From contig CAZGOY010000032.1 of the NCBI GenBank assembly GCA_964527565.1, forward strand, positions 1 to 38,859: 38,859 bases of DNA. Direction: 5' to 3'. Every line of letters starts with the position of its first letter. Positions within the stretch are counted from its first letter, which is position 1. This document shows positions 32,399 through 38,859 of this stretch, piece by piece. Origin of the DNA: JAGXQV01 sp964527565 (GTDB taxonomy: Bacteria; Pseudomonadota; Gammaproteobacteria; Burkholderiales; Sulfuricellaceae). The translations under genes and the position numbers were made by a program. Below the pieces are notes generated by a model. That model was not told the DNA's origin and searched no databases. It saw only the letters and a list, made by a program, of their open reading frames with translations.

Positions 32399-32608
32399 TC
32401 AGCCGCCGCCGACCGCGACGACGATTTCCAGCTTGTCGCCATCGGCGAGCAAAGTTTCGCCGTGGCGGCTGCGCGGCACGATTTCCCCGTTGCGCTCGAC
32501 CGCCAGCCGCTTGCCGGTCAGGTCGAGGCGTTCGAGCAGTTGCGTGAGGGTGGGGGCGTTTTCAAAGGCGTGTTGTTCGCCGTTGACGGTAAATCGGACG
32601 GTGTTCAA
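32399..32608 (-). CDS. thiS: sulfur carrier protein ThiS
   Basis: The 69-residue ubiquitin-like carrier delivers sulfur to ThiG. It ends in the required Gly-Gly (VVAVGGG) and has the usual FTVNGEQHAFENAPTLTQLL and LAVERNGEIVPRS elements. It is the first gene of the thiS-thiG-trmB run. No TPP riboswitch was recognised in the short upstream space, which is taken up by tRNA-Gly on the other strand. Confidence 0.93.
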   Translation of the reverse strand: MNTVRFTVNGEQHAFENAPTLTQLLERLDLTGKRLAVERNGEIVPRSRHGETLLADGDKLEIVVAVGGG

Positions 32609-32650
32609 GAGGTTTTCAGTCTCCGGCCTTTCAATGTCGGGGCCAAATCA

Positions 32651-32668
32651 GTAGAATGCGCATTCTAC
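32651..32668. promoter_or_regulatory. 18-bp perfect palindrome with back-to-back -10 boxes
   Basis: GTAGAATGCGCATTCTAC reads TAGAAT on both strands. On the plus strand it sits 18 bases before tRNA-Gly. On the minus strand TTGAAC (32684-32689) lies 16 bases away as a -35, so the thiS promoter would extend into the tRNA gene. Confidence 0.45.
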
Positions 32669-32674
32669 CACCGT

Positions 32675-32748
32675 GCGGGTGTAGTTCAATGGTAGAACGG
32701 CAGCTTCCCAAGCTGCATACGAGGGTTCGATTCCCTTCACCCGCTCCA
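32675..32748 (+). tRNA. tRNA-Gly (anticodon CCC)
   Basis: The acceptor GCGGGTG pairs with CACCCGC, the anticodon stem GCAGC/GCTGC holds loop TTCCCAA (anticodon CCC), and the T-loop is TTCGATT. CCA is encoded. Confidence 0.95.
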
Positions 32749-32804
32749 TTTCCCCGCATCCGCATGTTAGAATCTTGCCTTTTATTCCACTTGAAGATTC
32801 CGCC

Positions 32805-34055
32805 ATGTTCAGTTCAAGCCAGACCATCGAGAAATACGATCCCGAATTGTGGGCCGCGATGCAGGACGAGTCGCGCCGCCAGGAAGATCACATCGAGTTG
32901 ATCGCTTCGGAAAACTACACCAGCCCGGCGGTGATGGAAGCGCAAGGGTCCGTGCTCACCAACAAGTATGCGGAAGGCTATCCCGGCAAGCGCTATTACG
33001 GCGGCTGCGACTATGTGGATGTTGCCGAGCAGTTGGCCATCGACCGCGCCAAGGCGCTGTTCGGGGCGGAATACGCCAACGTTCAGCCGCATTCCGGCTC
33101 GCAGGCCAACGCGGCGGTCTACATGGCGGCGCTCAAGCCCGGCGATACCATTCTCGGCATGTCGCTGGCGCACGGCGGGCATTTGACCCACGGCGCGGCG
33201 GTGAATTTTTCCGGCAAGGTGTTCCATGCCATCACCTACGGCCTGCATCCCGAGACCGAGGCGATTGATTACGACGAGGTCCAGCGTCTGGCGGACGAGC
33301 ACAAGCCCAAGATGATCGTGGCGGGCGCATCGGCTTATTCCCTGGTGATCGACTGGAAGCGTTTCCGCAAGATCGCCGACAGCGTCGGCGCCTATCTGTT
33401 CGTGGATATGGCGCACTACGCCGGCCTGGTGGCGGCGGGGCTGTATCCCAACCCGGTAGGCATCGCCGATTTCGTTACCAGCACCACCCACAAGACCCTG
33501 CGCGGCCCGCGCGGCGGGTTGATCCTTTCCAGCCTGGAGCACGAGAAGGCGCTGAATTCGGCGATTTTTCCCAACATTCAGGGCGGCCCGCTGATGCACG
33601 TCATTGCCGCCAAGGCGGTAGCCTTCAAGGAAGCGGCGAGCAAGGAATTCAAGCTGTATCAGGAGCAGGTGATCGAAAACGCCCAGGTCATGGCCAAGGT
33701 GCTGAAGGAGCGCGGCCTGCGCATCGTTTCCGGGCGCACCGAATCGCACGTGTTTCTGGTCGACCTGCAAGCCAAGAGCCTCACCGGCAAGGATGCCGAA
33801 GCCGCGCTGGGGCGCGCCCACATCACCGTCAACAAGAACGCCATCCCCAACGATCCGCAAAAGCCTTTCGTCACCAGCGGCATCCGCATCGGCACCCCGG
33901 CGATGACCACGCGCGGGTTCCGCGAGATCGAAGCGGAACAGCTCGCCCGCCTGATCGCCGATGTGCTCGACGCGCCGGCCGACGAAGCGGTGCGGGCGCG
34001 GGTTGCCGGAGAAGTGCAGGCGCTGTGCGCCAAGTATCCGGTCTACGGCGCGTAA
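32805..34055 (+). CDS. glyA: serine hydroxymethyltransferase
   Basis: GlyA converts serine and tetrahydrofolate to glycine and methylene-tetrahydrofolate using pyridoxal phosphate. The 416 residues are standard. Landmarks are HIELIASENYTSPAVMEAQG, YPGKRYYGGC, PHSGSQANAAVY, SLAHGGHLTHG, the PLP-lysine motif TSTTHKTLRGPRGG and GIRIGTPAMTTRGF. The start at 32805 fits the family; TTG 32775 would add ten residues. It heads the plus-strand glyA-nrdR-rib-nusB run. Confidence 0.97.
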   Translation: MFSSSQTIEKYDPELWAAMQDESRRQEDHIELIASENYTSPAVMEAQGSVLTNKYAEGYPGKRYYGGCDYVDVAEQLAIDRAKALFGAEYANVQPHSGSQANAAVYMAALKPGDTILGMSLAHGGHLTHGAAVNFSGKVFHAITYGLHPETEAIDYDEVQRLADEHKPKMIVAGASAYSLVIDWKRFRKIADSVGAYLFVDMAHYAGLVAAGLYPNPVGIADFVTSTTHKTLRGPRGGLILSSLEHEKALNSAIFPNIQGGPLMHVIAAKAVAFKEAASKEFKLYQEQVIENAQVMAKVLKERGLRIVSGRTESHVFLVDLQAKSLTGKDAEAALGRAHITVNKNAIPNDPQKPFVTSGIRIGTPAMTTRGFREIEAEQLARLIADVLDAPADEAVRARVAGEVQALCAKYPVYGA

Positions 34056-34078
34056 GGGGATAAGGGCGAGGGGAAGCG

Positions 34079-34522
34079 ATGAAGTGCCCCTTTTGCGGCT
34101 CGACCGATACCCAGGTGATCGATTCCCGCGTCAACGAGGAAGGCGACAGCATACGCCGTCGCCGCCGTTGCGCGGGGTGCGATAAGCGTTTTACCACCTA
34201 TGAGACCGCCGAGCTGCGCATGCCGCAGGTGGTCAAGCAGAACGGCAGCCGCGCCGATTTCAATCACGCCAAGATCCGCACCAGCTTCATGCGCGCACTC
34301 AACAAGCGCCCGGTCTCCACGGAGTTGGTGGATGCCGCCATCCAGCATATCGAGCAGAAAATTCTCAGCCTCGGCGAACGCGAAATTCCATCGCGCCAGA
34401 TCGGGGAAATGGTGATGACTGAATTGCGCAAGCTGGACAAGGTGGCTTATATCCGCTTTGCCTCGGTGTATCGCAGCTTCCAGGATGTCGACGATTTCCG
34501 CGACGTGATCCGCGACCTGTAA
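34079..34522 (+). CDS. nrdR: transcriptional repressor NrdR
   Basis: NrdR is the zinc/ATP-cone repressor of ribonucleotide reductase genes. The 147-residue protein has the zinc ribbon with CPFCGS near the start and CAGCDKRF about 30 residues later, followed by the ATP-cone (VVKQNGSRADFNHAKI, KVAYIRFASVYRSFQDVDDF). It lies 23 bases after glyA and 9 before ribD, the usual betaproteobacterial order. Confidence 0.97.
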   Translation: MKCPFCGSTDTQVIDSRVNEEGDSIRRRRRCAGCDKRFTTYETAELRMPQVVKQNGSRADFNHAKIRTSFMRALNKRPVSTELVDAAIQHIEQKILSLGEREIPSRQIGEMVMTELRKLDKVAYIRFASVYRSFQDVDDFRDVIRDL

Positions 34523-34531
34523 TGTGCCCTC

Positions 34532-35620
34532 ATGTTTACTGCCGCTGATCACGAACACATGGCCCGCGCCCTGCGCCTGGCGGAGCGCGGCCTGTACACC
34601 ACCAGCCCGAACCCGCGCGTCGGCTGCGTCATTGTCAGTGATGGCGCGGTGGTGGGCGAAGGCTGGCACGAGCGCGCCGGGGAAGCGCATGCGGAAATCC
34701 ATGCCCTGCGCATGGCGGGGGCGGCGGCGCAGGGAGCCACCGTCTACGTCACGCTGGAACCTTGCAGCCACTACGGGCGCACGCCGCCATGCGCCAAAGC
34801 CCTGATCGAGGCAGGGGTGGCGCGCGTGGTGGTGGCGATGCGCGACCCCAATCCGCTGGTTTCCGGGGAAGGCATCACCATGCTGCAACTGGCGGGTATC
34901 CGCGTGGACCAGGGGCTGCTGGAAAGCCAGGCGCACGAGCTGAATATCGGCTTTGTCTACCGCATGACCTGCGGGCGCCCGTGGGTGCGCCTGAAGACGG
35001 CGGCCAGCCTGGACGGCAAGACCGCGCTCGCCAACGGGGTGAGCCAGTGGATCACCGGCGAGGATGCGCGCCGCGATGCGCACCGCCTGCGCGCCCGTTC
35101 CTGCGCGGTGCTCACCGGCATCGGCACGGTGCTGGCGGACGACCCGCGCATGAACGCGCGTTCCGTGGAAACCACGCGCCAGCCGCTACGCATCGTGCTC
35201 GACAGCAAGCTGGCGATGCCGCCCACGGCCAAGATACTCAAGGAAGGCAAGACGCTGATCGTCACCGGCAACCACGATCACGAAAAGATGGATGCCCTGT
35301 GGAATGCAGGCGCGCAAATGCTGATTTTGCCGCTTGAAAAGGGGCGCGTAGACCTGGGGCGCATGCTCGACGAACTGGTCAAGCGCGAAATCAATGAAGT
35401 CATGGTGGAAGCTGGGCGCACCCTGAGCGGCGCGTTCCTGCAAGCCGGGCTGGTCGATGAACTGGTGATTTATCTCGCGCCGCTGCTGCTCGGCGACAAG
35501 GCGCGCAGTATGTTCGACCTGCCGGGCTTGAGCGACATGGCCGGGCGTCGCGAGCTGTGCATCAAGGATGTCACCATGGTGGGGCGCGACATGAGAATCC
35601 GCGCCGTACCGCTGGAATAA
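34532..35620 (+). CDS. ribD: bifunctional riboflavin deaminase/reductase
   Basis: RibD carries out deamination and then side-chain reduction in riboflavin synthesis. The N-terminal deaminase domain has the zinc motif HAEIHAL and LEPCSHYGRTPPCAKAL. The C-terminal reductase domain (from about residue 148, RPWVRLKTAASLDGKTALAN) has WITGEDARRDAHRLRARSCA and VMVEAGRTLSGAFL. The 362 residues are normal length. Confidence 0.96.
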   Translation: MFTAADHEHMARALRLAERGLYTTSPNPRVGCVIVSDGAVVGEGWHERAGEAHAEIHALRMAGAAAQGATVYVTLEPCSHYGRTPPCAKALIEAGVARVVVAMRDPNPLVSGEGITMLQLAGIRVDQGLLESQAHELNIGFVYRMTCGRPWVRLKTAASLDGKTALANGVSQWITGEDARRDAHRLRARSCAVLTGIGTVLADDPRMNARSVETTRQPLRIVLDSKLAMPPTAKILKEGKTLIVTGNHDHEKMDALWNAGAQMLILPLEKGRVDLGRMLDELVKREINEVMVEAGRTLSGAFLQAGLVDELVIYLAPLLLGDKARSMFDLPGLSDMAGRRELCIKDVTMVGRDMRIRAVPLE

Positions 35621-35639
35621 AAGAAAGGAAGCAATAAAT

Positions 35640-36239
35640 ATGTTTACCGGCATTATCCAGGCAGTGGGCAACATCACCCATATCGAGCCATTGCAGCAGG
35701 GCGTGCGTTTGACCGTCGACGGCGGCAGGCTGGACTTGGGCGATGTCGCCATCGGCGACAGCATCGCCCATAACGGCGTGTGCCTGACCGTCATCAACAA
35801 AAGCGGCCAAACCTACCAGCTCGACGTCTCGCGCGAAACGCTCAATTGTACGGCGGGACTGGGCGAGCCCGGCGAGGTCAACCTGGAAAAGGCCTTGCGC
35901 ATGGGCGACCATCTCGGCGGCCACCTGGTCAGCGGCCACGTTGACGGCGTGGGCACGGTGGTGGCGTTCGATCCGGTGGGCGAGTGTTTCCTGCTGCGCA
36001 TCAAGGCGCCGCTCTCCATCGCCAAATACATTGCCTACAAGGGTTCCATCGCGGTCAACGGCGTCAGCCTGACCGTCAACACCGTCGAACACGACGAATT
36101 CACCATCAATCTGATTCCGCACACCTTGCAGGAGACCACCCTCAAGCACCTCAAGGCGGGCAGCCCGGTCAACCTGGAAGTTGACCTGCTGGCGCGCTAC
36201 GTGGACCGGCTCAACAGCTTTCAGGAAAACGCATCATGA
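35640..36239 (+). CDS. ribE: riboflavin synthase alpha chain
   Basis: Riboflavin synthase dismutates two lumazines into riboflavin and the pyrimidine precursor. The 199-residue protein shows the typical two-fold internal repeat: MFTGIIQAVGNI with NGVCLTVI in the first half, and HLGGHLVSGHVDGVG with SIAVNGVSLTVN in the second. Its stop overlaps the ribBA start (ATGA). It is also called ribC in some genomes. Confidence 0.95.
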   Translation: MFTGIIQAVGNITHIEPLQQGVRLTVDGGRLDLGDVAIGDSIAHNGVCLTVINKSGQTYQLDVSRETLNCTAGLGEPGEVNLEKALRMGDHLGGHLVSGHVDGVGTVVAFDPVGECFLLRIKAPLSIAKYIAYKGSIAVNGVSLTVNTVEHDEFTINLIPHTLQETTLKHLKAGSPVNLEVDLLARYVDRLNSFQENAS

Positions 36240-37330
36240 ACATCAGCACCACCCAAGAAATCATCGCCGACATCAAGGCAGGAAAAATGGTCGTCCTGGT
36301 GGACGAGGAAGACCGCGAGAACGAGGGCGATCTGGTGATGGCGGCGGAATTCGTCACGCCGGAAGCCATCAATTTCATGATCCGCCACGCGCGCGGCCTG
36401 GTGTGCCTGACGCTCACCGAAGCGCGCTGCCGCCAGCTCGACCTGCCGTTGATGGTATCCGCCAACAAGCTGGCGCTGGGCACCAATTTCACCGTATCCA
36501 TCGAGGCGGCGGAAGGCGTCACCACCGGCATTTCCGCTTCCGACCGCGCCAAGACCATCCTGGCGGCGGTGAAGAAGGATGCCAAGCCCAGCGACCTCAA
36601 TCAGCCCGGCCACATTTTTCCGCTCAAGGCGCAGTCCGGCGGCGTGCTGGTGCGCGCCGGACACACCGAGGCGGGCTGCGACCTGGCCGCACTGGCCGGC
36701 GTGGAGCCGGCGGCGGTGATCTGCGAGATCATCAAGGAAGACGGCGAAATGGCGCGCCTGCCGGATCTCATCGAATTCTCCAAGCAGCATAATCTCAAGA
36801 TCGGCACTATCGCCGACCTGATCCATTACCGCAGCGAGAACGAGCGCCTGGTGGAGCGCGTTGCCGAGCGTAGCGTGGCGACCTGCCAGGGCGAATTTCG
36901 CCTGCTCACTTATCTCGACAAGACCGCCAACGAAGTGCACCTCGCGTTGGTCAAGGGCGAAATCCGCCCCGGCGAGGAAACCCTGGTGCGCGTGCACGAG
37001 CCGCTATCCGTGCTGGATTTCATCGATGTCGCCTCGCTGGAGCATACCTACAGCGTGCATCAGGCGATGGCCGCCATCCATGAGGCGGGCAGCGGCGTCA
37101 TCGTGCTGATGCGCCGCACCGAATCCGCCGCCGACCTGATGGAGCGCATCCAGCGCACCACCCCCAAGGCGCCTGCCAAGGTGGATTTGCGTAACTACGG
37201 CATCGGCGCGCAAATCCTGCGCGACATCGGCGTGACCCGCATGAAGCTGCTCGCCGTGCCGCGCAAGATGCCGAGCATGGCGGGTTTCGACCTGGAAGTG
37301 ACCGGCTACCTGACGCCGGACGGCAAATAA
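36236..37330 (+). CDS. ribBA: DHBP synthase fused to a degenerate GTP cyclohydrolase II domain (RibB-RibX type)
   Basis: The 364-residue fusion has an intact N-terminal 3,4-dihydroxy-2-butanone-4-phosphate synthase (VDEEDRENEGDLVMAAEF, RHARGLVCLTLTEARC, HIFPLKAQSGGVLVRAGHTE). The C-terminal half resembles GTP cyclohydrolase II in its frame (LRNYGIGAQILRDIGV). The zinc and catalytic motif, normally SECLTGDVFGSLRCDCG, is replaced by EPLSVLDFIDVASLEH, with no cysteines. GTP cyclohydrolase II activity is therefore unlikely, and the real enzyme should be encoded elsewhere. It starts at an ATGA overlap with ribE. No FMN riboswitch precedes it. Confidence 0.93.
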   Translation: MNISTTQEIIADIKAGKMVVLVDEEDRENEGDLVMAAEFVTPEAINFMIRHARGLVCLTLTEARCRQLDLPLMVSANKLALGTNFTVSIEAAEGVTTGISASDRAKTILAAVKKDAKPSDLNQPGHIFPLKAQSGGVLVRAGHTEAGCDLAALAGVEPAAVICEIIKEDGEMARLPDLIEFSKQHNLKIGTIADLIHYRSENERLVERVAERSVATCQGEFRLLTYLDKTANEVHLALVKGEIRPGEETLVRVHEPLSVLDFIDVASLEHTYSVHQAMAAIHEAGSGVIVLMRRTESAADLMERIQRTTPKAPAKVDLRNYGIGAQILRDIGVTRMKLLAVPRKMPSMAGFDLEVTGYLTPDGK

Positions 37331-37350
37331 GGAACCAATAAGGAATGAAC

Positions 37351-37818
37351 ATGGAAAAGTGCAACAACTACCGCGAAATTGAAAAGAACCTCGACGGCGA
37401 AGGGCTGAAGATCGGCATCGTCATGAGCCGCTTCAACATCGACGTGTGCGAGGGACTGCTGTCGGCCTGCGCCTGCCAGTTGAAAAAACAGGGGGTGAAG
37501 GATGGCGACATCGACCTGGCGAGCGTGCCGGGCGCCCTGGAAATTCCGCTGGTTCTGCAAAGGATGGCGAAAAGCGGCCGCTACGATGCGCTGATCGCGC
37601 TGGGTGCGGTGATCCGCGGCGAAACCTATCATTTCGAACTGGTGGCCAACGAATCCGGCAGCGGCGTCACGCGCGTCATGCTGGATAACGGCATCCCCAT
37701 CGCCAACGCCATCCTGACCACCGAAAACGACGACCAGGCGCTGGTGCGCATGAGCGAAAAAGGCCGCGATGCCGCGCTGGTCGCCATTGAAATGGCCAAC
37801 CTGTTGAAAAAGCTATGA
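37351..37818 (+). CDS. ribH: 6,7-dimethyl-8-ribityllumazine synthase
   Basis: Lumazine synthase condenses the ribitylaminopyrimidine with DHBP. The 155-residue protein has IGIVMSRFNIDVCEGLLSAC, VPGALEIPLVLQRMA, YDALIALGAVIRGETYHFEL and ILTTENDDQAL. Start 37351 has AAGGA six bases upstream; ATG 37345 directly abuts that site, so it is the less likely start. Its stop overlaps nusB. Confidence 0.95.
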   Translation: MEKCNNYREIEKNLDGEGLKIGIVMSRFNIDVCEGLLSACACQLKKQGVKDGDIDLASVPGALEIPLVLQRMAKSGRYDALIALGAVIRGETYHFELVANESGSGVTRVMLDNGIPIANAILTTENDDQALVRMSEKGRDAALVAIEMANLLKKL

Positions 37819-38264
37819 GCGGCAAGCCGACGGGCGGCGCCCGCAAAAGCCGCCGCAAATCGCGCGAATTTGTGGTGCAGGGCCTGTACCAATGGGCGCT
37901 GGCGGCTGGCGATGTCACGGACATCGAAAAGCAGTTGCGCGAGGAAAAATCCTTCGCCAACGTTGATGAACAACATTTTTCCGTCTTGCTGCGCGGGGTC
38001 ATCGCCCAGGCAGCGGCGCTCGACGCGCTGCTCCAGCCGCACCTCGACCGCCCCATCATCGAGCTCAGCCCGGTGGAACACGCCATCCTGCGCCTAGCGG
38101 CATTCGAGATGCAGCATCACCCGGAAATTCCCTACCGGGTGGTCATCAACGAAGCAGTGGAACTGGCCAAATCCTTCGGCGGCACCGACGGCCACAAATT
38201 CGTCAACGGCGTGCTCGACAAGCTTGCGGCGCAGGTGCGGGCAGCGGAGATCAACGTTCGTTAA
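37815..38264 (+). CDS. nusB: transcription antitermination factor NusB
   Basis: NusB binds boxA with S10 in rRNA antitermination complexes. The 149-residue protein has the typical SREFVVQGLYQWAL N-terminus, SPVEHAILRLAAFEM and YRVVINEAVELAKSFGGTDG near the end. It starts at an ATGA overlap with ribH, the classical ribH-nusB coupling. Confidence 0.95.
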   Translation: MSGKPTGGARKSRRKSREFVVQGLYQWALAAGDVTDIEKQLREEKSFANVDEQHFSVLLRGVIAQAAALDALLQPHLDRPIIELSPVEHAILRLAAFEMQHHPEIPYRVVINEAVELAKSFGGTDGHKFVNGVLDKLAAQVRAAEINVR

Positions 38265-38272
38265 AGTCATCA

Positions 38273-38307
38273 AAGCGGCCATCCGATAACAACCGGGCCA
38301 GCCGCTT
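38273..38307. terminator. possible bidirectional terminator hairpin
   Basis: AAGCGGC and GCCGCTT (7 bp) flank 21 bases between the convergent nusB and RTX genes. The stem is short and there is no T-run, so this is a weak candidate. Confidence 0.3.
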
Positions 38308-38314
38308 CCTCTGC

Positions 38315-38859
38315 CTAGATGAGTTCCATCACACCACTATTCAGGGTTGACCAGGGGCGGAGCAATTGCGCCTGGATGCCGAACTGGGGATCAATCAGGA
38401 CATCCTGTGCCGCAGTCAGCCCAATTCCCGTGAGGGCGCTATTCATTCCATAACGGTAGGCAAGGTCGCCACCCAGTGCGGTCGTCTCGCTGGAAGCCAG
38501 ATGTGCGCCGGGCAAAGCATTTATCAGGCTCCAACTGACTAATGTTGGATTCGCAACTCTCTCGGCGTCGAAGGCATTCACCAATGCGTTGAAGTCGAAT
38601 TCCTGCACTTTTTTGTTGAGTAGAGGATCGCTTGAGTTAACGTCATAACCCGCCATGGCCTCGGTGATCACCTGGAGGGTGGCCACGCTGCGGTTGGCTG
38701 TGGCGGCATACCAGTTCTGGAAGATGATGCTCTCGTTGGTGCCGGTCGTGAGGATGAGATTGTTGGAAGATTTGCTGAAGACCATATCGGCATAACCGAT
38801 ACCTCCCCCGAGGGAAAGCACATTATCCATACCGGCGCTGGCCTTGACGGTGTCCTTGC
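38315..38859 (-). CDS. C-terminus of an RTX/haemolysin-type calcium-binding protein (5' part outside window)
   Basis: Only the last 181 residues are present; the frame runs off the right edge (KDTVKASAGMDNVLSLGGGI). The sequence YADMVFSKSSNNLILTTG, ESIIFQNWYAATANRSVATL and ALGGDLAYRYGMNSALTGIG matches the conserved C-terminal region of large RTX proteins with haemolysin-type calcium-binding repeats, which are usually exported by a type I secretion system. The upstream calcium-binding nonapeptides would lie outside the window. It is convergent with nusB. Confidence 0.75.
   Translation of the reverse strand, partial: KDTVKASAGMDNVLSLGGGIGYADMVFSKSSNNLILTTGTNESIIFQNWYAATANRSVATLQVITEAMAGYDVNSSDPLLNKKVQEFDFNALVNAFDAERVANPTLVSWSLINALPGAHLASSETTALGGDLAYRYGMNSALTGIGLTAAQDVLIDPQFGIQAQLLRPWSTLNSGVMELI

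Noticed and set aside
35590..36240. FMN riboswitch before the riboflavin genes
   Set aside because: Gaps in the operon are too short, and none of the conserved riboswitch core was found.

Overview
The window looks like a chromosomal segment of a GC-rich, nitrogen-fixing betaproteobacterium. The diazotroph gene set, the glyA-nrdR-ribD-ribE-ribBA-ribH-nusB order, the bacterial sucrose synthase remnant and the RTX-type C-terminus together suggest the Nitrosomonadales (Gallionellaceae/Sulfuricellaceae-like). That placement is inferred from gene content, not from a database search.

Layout. 1-3250: the C-terminal half of a sucrose synthase cut off at its 5' side, an MscS-type channel and a secreted dihaem cytochrome c. 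3263-7615: two translationally coupled AAA-type ATPases (3523-7454). They lie between two direct copies of the last 136 bp of the adenylate cyclase gene that ends at 7482. 7482-11547 (minus): NfeD, SPFH/stomatin, repetitive coiled-coil protein and GAF-GAF-PAS adenylate cyclase, apparently one operon. 11631-12861: queA (minus) and tRNA-Leu. 12980-15705 (minus): draT, an unnamed gene, draG and a [2Fe-2S] protein, which form the post-translational switch of nitrogenase. 15706-16011: a shared NifA/sigma-54 control region. 16012-20422: nifH, nifD, nifK and an FeSII (Shethna)-like ferredoxin, followed by a terminator, tRNA-Arg and tRNA-Ser.

20948-30798 is the most unusual part. It is a tandem duplication of a roughly 5-kb unit. 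Each unit carries one secreted subtilisin-family protease with a very long pro-region, then three paralogous secreted proteins of about 230-250 residues that I cannot assign to any known family. The two units are a mosaic of identical stretches and strongly diverged stretches, as expected from gene conversion. The spacers contain inverted repeats and poly-C tracts. A 29-bp relic matching trmB lies left of the array, while the real trmB lies at its right end.

30815-38264 is housekeeping: trmB, thiG and thiS (minus), tRNA-Gly, glyA, nrdR and the riboflavin operon ending in nusB. The second domain of RibBA has lost the GTP cyclohydrolase II zinc ligands. The right edge (38315-38859, minus) is the C-terminus of an RTX/haemolysin-type protein.

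Functionally, NifHDK reduces N2, DraT/DraG switch NifH off and on at its conserved arginine, and the FeSII-like protein probably shields the enzyme from oxygen. Both nif and dra transcripts appear to be controlled from one NifA site. The protease/secreted-protein array and the ATPase pair are the two accessory systems most likely to be undescribed.
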